From positions 1,054,001-1,118,000 of the forward strand of contig ML058408.1 in the NCBI GenBank assembly GCA_003013855.2: a stretch of DNA of 64,000 nt, written 5' to 3'. How positions within the stretch are numbered: the first letter of the stretch is position 1; every line of letters begins with the position of its first letter. The translations under genes and the position numbers were made by a program. This document shows positions 22,989 through 32,663 of the stretch, in pieces. The notes below the pieces were generated by a model that was given only the letters and a program-made list of their open reading frames with translations, ran no database searches and was not told the DNA's origin. Origin of the DNA: Liriodendron chinense (Eukaryota; Streptophyta; Magnoliopsida; Magnoliales; Magnoliaceae).

Positions 22989-24925
22989 TGAAAGTATGTC
23001 GGGTAGTCTAACACGACACCCACGTATGTGCGGAAGCTTAAAGAGCAACTAGAATTATGGCTAAACCTATAGGAGGGGGTGATTAGGACCTCTTTTGAAA
23101 TTCTTTTCGCCTACTTAAATAATTCAACAAATCAAACTAAGTAAGAACACTTCGGCTTCCAAGCCTAAGTGGGTCCAATCACAAGACTAGCATAAGGTAA
23201 AGCAATAAACAACCTAGTCTAAAGCATGCATAGGTAATCAAAAGATTTAACTAATCAAGCTCCTAACCTATGCAACCTATGTAAACTTTTGAGAATGGAT
23301 CAATGAGCTCAAGTCTACACAACTAGTGAAAGTATATCTTGTGTGAGGATGTGCCTAATTGGTGCCTAGCATACATTCCTATCAAGCATTCATAATTACA
23401 CAATTAAACTAACAATGCTAAGATATCAATGTGCTCAATTAAATCACAAACACAAGCATGTATAGTGGTTCGACTACTTGTCCACTCCACTCCCGGTTCA
23501 AGTACTCAACACCTTTGAGCACACCGGCATTCACTATCGGAGGTTTTAAATGAGGTTCACCTCTCAACCTTTACACGGAGGTTTTACCGGTTCACCTCTC
23601 AACCATGACCGGAGTTTTGAACAAAGGGCTAACTCTCAACCCAAACGGAGTTTTGGACATAGGCTAACTCTCAACCCGTCTCACGTTCACTCCCGTGACG
23701 GAGGCTCCCCCTTGGAGACTTAGTTTAGGCCCGGCAAACAGGCCAACGAACGACTAACGTCCCTAGATCGAGTTTGACAAACAAACTCTAAATAGACTCT
23801 CAAAAAGGACAACCTTACTTGTCAGATGAGCCCCTTGTTTAGCGCCGGTATGGGTTGCTTGATCTCCGCTCTCCCGTGCTTCAATCAGTTTCCCTTGCTC
23901 CCATGATCGTGTTGCCGTTGCATCGCCAATGCCTCAGCCACACTTGATCAAACACCTTGCATGTGATGCCTTTGAGATGCCCAAGGTGCTAGGAGGGTAG
24001 GTTTGAGAACTCTACAACTAATGGGAATAGGTTGCCTAGAGGTTCTCTCCTACAACGATCTCATTATAGAGTTTTGGACAAGGATTTGCCAATCAAGAAT
24101 GTTCCAAACTCTAGAGATCAAGAGGAGATGAAGGTCATCTTCTTCATGAGCTTGGAATGCTCTAATCTTGTGTTAAAGCACAAGGAAGATGCCTTGCATA
24201 GGTTGGGAATGAGCCTCAAATGGTCTCCAACAATGGTGGACTTCACTCCTCTCCAAATCCCTCTCCTTACCCCTCAAAACAAGCTAAGCCCATTTATAAA
24301 AGAATGCACAACGATTTGAAAACAGGCAAATAATGGCTAGTGCCGACCGGTCGGCCAGGGGCCACGACCGGTCAGCCATAGGCCAGAGAAAGAACAGAAC
24401 ACGCTGTCTTAAGGTGGGAGGTCTGTCCAACCGGTCGGCCAAGGGTCCACGACCTGTCGTTCAGGGTCCACGACCGGTCGGCCCTATGGCCTGCACACTC
24501 CAAACCTTGTTATTCTTTTTGGACTGTCTGTCCGACCGGTCTTAACCGGTCGGCCAGGGGTCCACGACCGGTCGCGACCGGTCGGACAGGCCTGGGTTCA
24601 ACCTGTATGTCTGCTGACCCTGCTATTCTTCAACCCTCTTGCATAGGCCAAGTTTTCGGTGCACTTTTTGGACACCTAGGGCCAATCTATGATGACTAAA
24701 GGTTCCCTAATATGTTCAAGGTCATCAAAGAGGTTAAGGGTTGGGTTTTGGTCCACGTTAAGGCACATCAAGGCATCACTTTTACCTGATTCTTCTTCCT
24801 TGATGCAGCGGGGCCATCTGAGTCTTCTGTCTTCGTCTTCATTGGGCTCAACCGACACTAGACTCACTGACGTAAGTGATTGACAAACAAGGTGCACTAG
24901 TATGTCACAGAAAAGTGCACTAACA
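22989..24925 (-). repeat. 5' LTR of the gag-only copia element (1937 bp)
   Basis: It begins TGTTAGTGCACTTTTCTGTG at 24925 and ends ...ACTTTCA at 22989. It has the type A end with GACTACCCGACATACTTTCA. The first half matches the solo LTRs in this window. Confidence 0.93.
24343..24592. repeat. ACCGGTCG array in the copia 5' LTR
   Basis: GACCGGTC words at about 24345, 24365, 24471, 24533, 24566 and 24575, including the fused dyad GACCGGTCGCGACCGGTC, with mutated copies between. The order matches the 3' LTR array. Confidence 0.86.
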
Positions 24926-25124
24926 AGAGTTATGCAACAAATTTCTCCATCGTTCAACATAGAGGAATTTGATAGAGTTGCTGCCGTTGTCACCGCTGAA
25001 GAAAGAGCAACGGCTGAAAATGAAGTCACGAAGGCTACTGAAGCTGCAGGAGTCCCTGAGGCGGGACCTGAGGCAGAAAGACGAGCAGCTCCTCCAGACG
25101 ATGAATGAGCGACTACGCGCTGCT

Positions 25125-25128
<4 letters not shown>

Positions 25129-25173
<45 letters not shown>
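25129..25173. repeat. (TC)n microsatellite
   Basis: About 22 uninterrupted TC units just after the stop of the T1 antisense gene. It explains the ER-rich minus-strand frame here. Confidence 0.97.
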
Positions 25174-25177
<4 letters not shown>

Positions 25178-25547
25178 GAAACAGATGTAGCTTCTCCTTC
25201 TTTTGTAATACAAACAATCATTAAATGAAAAGGTGTTCTGTTATCTCTTCTTTGATTCGTGGAAATGAATTCGTAATTGTTAGATGCTTCGCTTAACTCA
25301 TGAAAATGAATTAGGCTCAATTAAGGAGGTCTTAGTGACCATGTCCACTTGGAGATAAGTTGACCTATCAATTGAGTATTTGACTTTGCCGAGAGCAGAA
25401 GACTTAGTCAAGAGAATGTTTATATTCTCTTCAAGGCTATTCAGGTCCAACAAGTGGAGTAGCGACCAAGTTTATGAATTTCACAGCTGACCAGCTGAGA
25501 CGAAAAAGAATTGTCCTTATTCAGATATGGCCCGGCATTTAAATTAT
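25174..25547. other. T1 spacer between convergent genes
   Basis: Non-coding. It carries the block ATTCATTTTCATGAGTTAA (minus strand) that T3 (about 45770) and T4 (about 52165) also carry between integrase and the antisense gene, so it is an ancestral part of the element. Confidence 0.7.
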
Positions 25548-26570
25548 GGAAAATACCGAAGCAAATGCTCCACGTGCTAAGGGCGACGTAGAGGCCTTCC
25601 TCGCATATCTTCAAGATAGTAAGTCCCTGGTTGAACAATCTTGATGGATCGATATGGGCCTTTCCAGTTAGGATCTAGTGACCAAGTGGTTATTCCGATG
25701 TTTTACCAGAGCACCAAACCACTGAGCTGAAAAGCTCTGGTTTTAACCTTCAAATTGTGATAGCGAGTTATTCGTTGTTGGTAAGTTGCGGCTCGAAGAC
25801 GATCTGTATCCCTTTTTTCTTCTAAGAGATCAAGGTGAAGTTTTAAACTTTCCTCATTACGGGCTACTTCGTAGTCTTCCACTCGATGGGTAGGTATCTC
25901 GACTTCTACAGGGACAACCGCTTCGGTGCCAAATGCCAGTGAGAAGGGCGTTTCTCCCGTCGAATTGCGAGTTGTCGTTCGATAAGCCCATAAAACTTCT
26001 GGTAGGAGTTCTGGCCACATACACTTGCATTCATCAAGTTTGGTCTTCAAGTGGTGCTTAATGATTTTATTAACCGCTTCCACCTATCCGTTAGCCTGAG
26101 GATGGTATGGGGAAGTTCGAATATTATGTATCTTCCATTTCTCGTAAAACTCGGAGAATGGGGCGTTATCGAACTATCTTCCGTTGTCAAAAATTATTGT
26201 ATGGGGGAGCCCATAACGGCATATAATGTTCCTCCATATGAATCTAGTAGTTTTTTTTCAGTGATGGTAGTCAAAGGTTCCGCCTCAACCCATTTGGTGA
26301 AGTAATCGACTGCTACAATTGCAAACCTGTTTTGGCCTTTCCCTGTAGGCAGTGGTCCGATTATATCAACTCCCCATTGAGCAAAAGGCCAAGGGCCATC
26401 CATCAGTGTCATTTTCTCAGATGGCACATGAGGGACTAGAGAATATCGCTGACATTCATCACATTTCTTAGAGAATTCGATCGCATCTGCTTTCATAGTA
26501 GGCCAATAATACCCTTGCCTCATTTCTTTATATGCCAAAGATCGTCCCTTGGGATGATTACCACATACCC
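25548..26570 (-). pseudogene. T1 integrase
   Basis: Zinc-binding residues end in CDECQRY, preceded by GYYWPTMKADAIEF. The core starts WGVDIIGPLPTGKGQNRFAI with the first catalytic aspartate. The second aspartate lies in a degraded FDNG stretch around 26180. HPQANG with the acidic residue is at about 26080. The last part has LAFGTEAVVPVEVE and a degraded GPY module, ending about 25548 (MRGRPLRRP then HVEHLLRYF-like). Frameshifts near 26200 and several stops make it inactive. It converges with the antisense gene. Confidence 0.92.
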
Positions 26571-27245
26571 CCTAATGTATTTCATCTAGAACACGGTGTG
26601 CTTCTTTTGGATGGAGGCACCTTAGATATGGTAAAGTAAAACTTTTACGCAACAAATTCTCATTTTGTAAGATGTACCTGGCAGCACGGTAGCGAATTTG
26701 TCGCGTAGATTTTTTATCATCAGGAAGTTGTCCGCTCTGGAGGTAAAGGATGATAAGATCCATCCAACACGGAGATAACTGTAAAGTAGCGGCTAGCTTT
26801 GGAGTTATTTGATCGATACTCGGAGTAAGGAGGTGCTCAATAAGAACAGCTCGCATCAAATCAGACTCCGGAGTAGAAGCTAATTTTGCTAGAGAATCTG
26901 CGAGCTTGTTCCCCTCGCGAGGAATATGAATTACCTCGTATTTGCTCAATTTAGCGAGCAATATGAGTACTTGTGATTTGTATAAAGTCATTCACTCTTC
27001 TTTTGCCTCGAATTCGTTGAGTACTTGATTGACGACCAGCTAAGAATCACTGTGTATAACCAAATTCATTATCGTGAGTATATTTGCTATTTCGAGATCA
27101 ACGATTAAGGCTTCATATTCTGCTTCATTATTAGAGGCATGAAAGTCGAAGCGCAAAGCATATTGGAATTATGACCCATTGAGAGCTATCAGGATCAAAC
27201 CGACTCTGCTTCTAGAGGAGCATGATGATCCATTTACGTATAGCA
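26571..27245 (-). pseudogene. T1 second (archaeal-type) RNase H and linker
   Basis: Read from 27245: LYVNGSSCSSRSRVGLIL, NNEAEYEALI and HIPREGNKLADSLAKLAS. This is the extra RNase H typical of Tat elements, placed between RT-RNase H and integrase. The first catalytic residue of the usual VDGSS motif is asparagine here (VNGSS), and stops occur near 27170, 27040 and 27000. A solo LTR separates it from the first RNase H. Confidence 0.88.
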
Positions 27246-27587
27246 TGTTAGTGCACTTTTCCATGGCACACTAGTGCACCTTGTTTGTCAATCACTTACG
27301 TCTGTGAGTCTAGTGTCGGTTGAGCCAAATGAAGACGAAGACCGAAAACTTAAGATGGACCGGCTACATCAAGGATGAAGATTCAGGTAAATGTGATGCC
27401 TTGGTGCCTTAACCTTGACCAAAATCCAACCCCTTTTGCTCTTTGATGACCTTGACCTCATTAGAAAACCATTTTGTCATCATAGATTGGCCCTAGGTGT
27501 CCCATTAGAACACCCAAACCTTGGCCAAAGTGGAAAGGCTGATGAATGCGAAGTTCAGCAAATATGAGGGGAGATCCAGGCTGGTCC

Positions 27588-27901
27588 GACCGGTCAAGAC
27601 CGGTCGGCTAGCAGCCTTGCTGCATTTGCAAATGGCCAGCCGACCGGTCAAGACCGGTTGGCCTTCACAAAGGATGGGTTCAGCAAGCCTTGCCGACCAG
27701 TCTTGACTGGTCGGCCTTCACATCCAAGGCTATCCAGCAAGCCCTGCCGACCGGTCAAGACCGGTCGGCCTGTTGTCTTCAGGCTGTCCAGAAAGGGGGT
27801 CCGACCGGTCTTGACCGGTCGGCCCATGTATTTGGCCTATGCATTTGTCATCCTTCAGCAAGGGGGTCTGACCGGTCGGGACCGGTCGGGACAGGTCGGC
27901 T
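27588..27901. repeat. Six-dyad GACCGGTC array in B1, period about 54 bp
   Basis: Dyads start at 27588, 27642, 27695, 27749, 27803 and 27870 (intervals 54, 53, 54, 54, 67). The first five have the form GACCGGTC-AA or TT-GACCGGTC (third with ACCAGT/ACTGGT changes); the last has GG in the middle. Between dyads are unrelated 30-36 bp stretches with recurring CAGCAAG words. The array ends about 50 bp before the TATA-like box. Confidence 0.93.
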
Positions 27902-29124
27902 AGAGCCATTTTCTGCCTGTTTTATGACCGTTGGAGCTCTCTTTTCTTACATATAGAGCTCCATTTTTGGGCATTGGCAGAGAGATTCTTGGAGGAGTGA
28001 AGCCACCATTGTTGGAGACCATTTGAGGCTCATTCCTTGACCTATGCAAGGCATCTTCCTTGTGCTTTAACACAAGATTAGAGCATTCCAAGCTCATGAA
28101 GGACCTTCATTCCCTCTTGATCTCTAGAGTTTGGAAGCTTCTTGATTGGCAAATCCTTGTCCAAAACTCTAAGATGAGATCATTGTAGGTAAGAGACTCT
28201 AGGCAATCCATTTCCATTAGTTGTAGAGTTCTCAAACCTATCCTCCTAGCACCTTGGGCACCTCAAAGGCATCGCATGCAAGGTGTTTGATCAAGTGTGG
28301 CTGAGGCATTGGCGACGCAACGGCAACACGATCGAGGGAGCAAGGGAAGCTGATTGAAGCACGGGAGAGCGGAGATCAAGCTACCCAATTCGGCGCTAAA
28401 CAATGGGCTCATCCGACAAGTAGGTTGTCTTATTTGAGAGTCCATTTTAGAGTTTGTTTTTCGAACTCGACCTAGGGACGTTAGTCATTCCTTGGCCCGT
28501 CAACGGAGCCTAAACTAAGTCTTCAAGGGGGAGCCTCCGACACGGGAGTAAACGTGCGTTAGGTTGAGAGTTAGCCTATGTCTAAAACTCCGGGTACGGT
28601 TGAGAGGTGAACCGATAAAACCTCCGTGTAAAGGTTGTGAGGTAAACCTCATTTAAAACCTCCTATAGTGAATGCCGGTGTGCTCAAAAGGGTTGAGTAC
28701 TTGAACCGGGAGTGGAGTAGATACGTAGTCGAACCACTATACATCCTTGTGTTTGTGATTGTTCTTGAGCACATTTATATCTTCGCATTGTTAGTTTAAT
28801 TGCTTAATTATGAATGCTTTATAGGAATGTATGCTAGGCACTTTTTAGACTCATCCTCACACAAGATGTACCTTCACTAGTTGTGTAGACTTGAGCTCAT
28901 TGATCCACTCTCATAAGTCTACACAAGTTGCTTAGGTTAGAAGCTTAATTAGTTGAATCTTTTACTTACCTATGCATGCTTAGACTAGGATTATTTATTG
29001 CTTAATCTTTTACTAGTCTTGTGATGGGACCCACCTAGGCTTGGAAGCCGAAGTGTTCTTGCTTACATAGCTTAATTTGTTGAATTGCGTAAGTAGGCAA
29101 AAATAATTTCAAAGGTCCTAATCA

Positions 29125-29138
29125 CCCCCCCCCCCCCC
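29125..29138. repeat. Poly-C tract in B1
   Basis: Fourteen C in a row, where other copies of this LTR have six or seven (for example 34554-34560). Confidence 0.95.
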
Positions 29139-29311
29139 TCTCTAGGTCCTTAGACATATCTCCGAGTGTCTCTACAAGCGGTAAAAATGCAATTTCATAG
29201 CAACCAGGTTGGCTGCTCGCTGGTCGTTGGATCATTACTGGAGATTGGAGCAGTAAGAGTCAAATATGTGAATTCGGTAATGAAATCGACCACGGCTTAA
29301 GCTACGGTGGT

Positions 29312-30696
29312 TCACGAGCAAAAGGTAATATCATGTTCCCCAAGCTCAATCGCCCATTTAATTAATCGTCCAGATACTTCGGGCTTTTGGAGGACTTGCT
29401 TTAAAGGATGATTCGTAGGAACTACTATAGGATGGGCTTCAAAATAAGGCCGTAGTTTTCGAGCCGAAGTTACTAAAGCTAGAGCAAGTTTGTTCATGTC
29501 AAAGTATCAAGTTTCAGCATCTACCATTACTCGACTAACATAATAAATGGGCCTCTGTATCCCGGAGTCTTCTCTTATTAAAGCGGCACTAACGGCCGTA
29601 GAAGATACAAATAAATAAAGAAAAAGTTGCTGATGCGGAACAGGCTTGGATAATATAGGAAGCGTACTCATATACTGCTTCAGTTGTTGGAATGCCTCCT
29701 CATATTGTTGAGTCCACACCCAGTTGGTTTTTGTTGTCATACGTAGGAGCTTGAAAAAGAGAAGGCACTTATCAGAGGTACGCAAAATAAACTTATTTAA
29801 CGATGCGATTCGACCAGCTAACTGTTGAACTTCTTTGAGAATGGATGTAGATTGCATTTCGACCAAGGCCTTAATCTTTTCAGGGTTTGCTTCAATCCCT
29901 CACTAACCAACCATGAACCCAAGAAATTTTCCAGCGGAAACGCCAAAAGCACATTTTTCAGAATTTAACTTCATCTGATATTTCCTCATCAAATCAAAAG
30001 CTTCTCGGAGATCCACGAGATGATCATTGGCCACGACGCTTTTCACGAGCATGTCGTCGACGTAAACCTCCATATTCCTACCGATTTTTGCGGTAAACAT
30101 TTTATTGACTAGGCGCTAATAGGTAGCCCTTGCATTCTTTAGACCGAAAGGCATCACCTTGTAACAGTATAAACCTCGATCGGTGATAAAGGTAATATTT
30201 TGACGATCAAGTGGATGCATCATGATCTGATTGTAACCAAAATAAGCATCCATAAAAGTAAGCAGGTCATGCCCTGCTATTGAATCGACCAGTTGGTCGA
30301 TGAGGGGAGTTGGGAAGCTGTCCTTCGAGCACGCTTTATTTAGATCGGAATAATCTACGCGCATTCTCCACTTATACGCACGAGAATGATGTTCGCGACC
30401 CACTCTGGGTAGTCGACCTCTTCGATAAAGTTGATGACCAATAATTTTTGGATCTTGGCTTTAATCACCATCTGCCTTTCAGTTGTGAACGCTCGTCGGC
30501 GTTGATGGATAGGTTTAAATTTTGGATCTACATTCAGGCGATGAACTATAACGTTGGGGTCGATACCTGGCATGTCTTTATGAGACCAAGCAAACACATC
30601 TTGATATTCGACTAAGAAGTTGGTCAGATGAATTCGAAAGGTGGAATTCAGAGATGACCCGATATGGACCTTTTTGGAAGGATCATCATTAGACAA
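29312..30696 (-). pseudogene. T1 reverse transcriptase and first RNase H
   Basis: From 30696: HIGSSL and FAWSHKDMPGIDP upstream of the RT fingers; MRVDYSDLNKACSKDSFP; LLTFMDAYFGYNQIMM with the first catalytic aspartate; MPFGLKNARATY; YVDDMLVKS (about 30053-30064) with the catalytic aspartate pair; then connection and RNase H sequence (FVSSTAVSAALI, IYYVSRVM, LRPYFEAHPI). It acts in copying element RNA to DNA. Frameshifts near 30390 and 30110 and stops at about 29900 and 29500 break the frame. Order and motifs are of the Tat branch of Ty3/gypsy. Confidence 0.94.
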
Positions 30697-30739
30697 CTAA
30701 ATTTCGATCGTCTCTTCTCCGAGTGCTCCTACCTAGTAC

Positions 30740-31215
30740 GTATTCTCCCTTGGGTCCAGGTTTGTCGTTGTGGGAGAACTTACTGAAATCGTCATTATAG
30801 AAGCTTCATGGATACTCTTTCAATCTTGTACTGCGATTTCATAACATGCTTGAGCCTCCTTTTGATTTCCTCGAACCACTCCCACTCCGTTCGAAATGGG
30901 GAACTTGATGCATAAGTAAAGAGGGTGTAGAGCCGCTCCTATCTTGGTGGGCGAAGGTCAGCCCAAGATGGCATTGTATGCCGATTTTCGATCGACCACA
31001 AAGAAATTGATAAAAACAGTGACTTAGTTGGAGCTTCTCCGAATGTGATGGGAAGGTTAATACTTCCCTCTGGCGTCACTACTTCACCTCCAAAACCGAC
31101 AAGAGGGGTTAAGACAGGTTTGAGTAGGTTTCTAGCGAGAGTCATCTAGTTGAAAGCTTCAAGGTAAAGGACGTCTGCAGAACTACCTATATCCAACATA
31201 ATACGATGAGTTAAA
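30740..31215 (-). pseudogene. T1 aspartic protease
   Basis: Read from about 31215: THRIMLDIGSSADVLYLEAF, a stop, then MTLARNLLKPVLTPLVGFGG and a degraded ILGRP-like region. The active site is DIGSS; the expected form, kept in T4, is DTGSS, so the catalytic triplet is changed. Dead copy. Confidence 0.88.
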
Positions 31216-32663
31216 TAATTAGATACCTTTAATGCTACAACGATGGAATCTTCATGAGGAAAATGGAGAAGAGAAGGAAATTTGCTGATGGCTCAAGTTT
31301 GTCGGGCTGGATGATTTCTCCACTCAATAAACGTGTTGAGGCTTCTGACTCGCATTTCGAGTATATGCTTTCCTTGAGGCTCATGAGTCTCCTCCATAAG
31401 CCGGGACACCTACAATAGTTCAGATTTCACCTGTTAGTTCGGTATCTTCCTGTGAAGGACGATGTTGCGGTGACTTTTTCCTCTAGTTCTGATGATCGCG
31501 ACGCGCTGGGGTATCAAATTGTTTTGGCAAACGATCTTGCCGTGCAACATAGTCTCGGAGGTGTCCCTTTCGAATGAGGGCTTTGATCTGATCTTTGAGG
31601 GATATACGATCTTAAGTATTATGCTCATGATCTTTATGGAAGTAGTAAAACTTTCTCTTGTCTCTTTTTTCGAGATCCGACTTGATCCTTGGGGGCCATT
31701 TGACATACGACTTATGTTTGATCTCCATCAGTACCTTTTCGGGAGATCGATTGAGAGGTGTATAATTGTAATATTTTTCAGAATAAGACTTCCTTGGAGA
31801 ACGATCACGTCGGTCACGTCGGTATTTTTTATCTGCTGGAGAGATATCTTCAGTCTTTCACTTTTTTCCTTGAACACCATGTTGAGCTAGGGCTACTTCT
31901 TCAGCGTTAATGTATTTTAAGCCTTGGCTCGGAGCTCAATCATCGTCTTAGGAGGGTTTTTATCCAAGGTTAATCGAAATCTTTCGCTTGTAATGCCCGT
32001 AATAAGGGCGATGAGCCCCTTATCTTTAGTATAACCTTCGGTTTGGACTGCTTCTGCTGTGAATCGAATGGTGAATTCTTTGATTGTCTCTCCATGCTCC
32101 TGCTTCAAATTTGATAGGTGAGATGCCGATTTTTTGATACGGATGCTTCTCATAAACTGAGAAAGAAAGAGATCCAATAACTGAGAGAAGGATTCAATGG
32201 ATCGGGGCTTTAGACCACGAAACCAAGTACGCGCCGCGTCTTTTAGAGTTAAAGAGAAGGCTCTGCACATGATTTTGGAGCTATATCCTTTCAACTCCAT
32301 AAGGAATCTATACGTCTTCAGATGCTCAAGGGGATCGTTGATACCTGTATAGGGAACAATGTTGGGCGTCCGATATTTTTTAGGTAGAGGAGCCTCCATT
32401 ACTTCTAGAGTAAAAGGAGGTTCAGATTGTCGGATTGTCGCTAGAGTGGATGTCGAGAGGTTAGACTGATATTTTTGTTCAATATCAGTGAAATGATCTA
32501 TGATTTTCCTGAGATCTCCTTCCCAAGGCAGTGTATAACTGGATGTTTCGTCAGCGAATTGTTCTTCAGGCTGACATTGTCGGGAAGCGCTAGCGGATAA
32601 ATTGTAGACACTGATTAGGAACTTGATTGCCACGAGGAATAGGATTTAAAGGAGGGTTGACCT

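Larger units (their letters stand above)
18262..24925 (-). mobile_element. Gag-only Ty1/copia element (TR-GAG type), minus strand
   Basis: 5' LTR 22989-24925, a tRNA-iMet primer-binding site, one gag gene, a polypurine tract, and a 3' LTR region 18262-21002 that is longer than the 5' LTR. AGAGT flanks both ends. Only about 1.99 kb lies between the LTRs and no protease, integrase or RT is present, so the element can move only with enzymes from another copia element. Gag-only LTR elements have been described in plants as TR-GAGs. Gag resembles the SIRE/Maximus type (inference). Confidence 0.93.
11593..25108 (+). pseudogene. T1 antisense extra gene (Transposase_28-like domain plus coiled coil), interrupted
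   Basis: It starts at ATG 11593 (MAGDSDNEIVPLG). The N-terminal domain has VRLPLHPFIRNVLRIYKI and LKKATSSKGWYYL, typical of Pfam PF04195 'putative gypsy type transposon' proteins of unknown function. Exon 1 ends near 12206. Intron 1 carries the Athila-like insertion. Exon 2 is about 16991-17643 (LRGGINEKIIKLFKL, then a basic KRQKK stretch). Intron 2 is 17644-17722 with clean GT-AG ends. Exon 3 starts at 17723 as a long coiled coil (DEGEEKKLAMENEIQGRDK). It is cut at 18256 by the gag-only copia element and resumes at 24931 (MQQISPSFNIEEF) to a stop at 25108. In-frame stops at 11726, 12069, 17284, 17326-17335 and about 17920 make it a pseudogene. The gene converges on integrase, whose end lies about 440 bp away. 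Function unknown. Confidence 0.88.
27246..29197 (+). mobile_element. Copia solo LTR B1 (1952 bp, TSD TAGCA)
   Basis: It starts TGTTAGTGCACTTTTC and ends ...GCAATTTCA. TAGCA at 27241-27245 and 29198-29202 is a perfect 5-bp duplication. No internal region remains, so the element was lost by LTR-LTR recombination. It lies between the two RNase H domains of T1. A TATA-like CATATAG is at about 27950. Confidence 0.96.

Noticed and set aside
24676..25320. 214-codon minus-strand ORF with an ER repeat
   Set aside because: It crosses the copia LTR end, the target duplication, the antisense-gene tail and the (TC)n tract, so it is a chance fusion of unrelated sequences.
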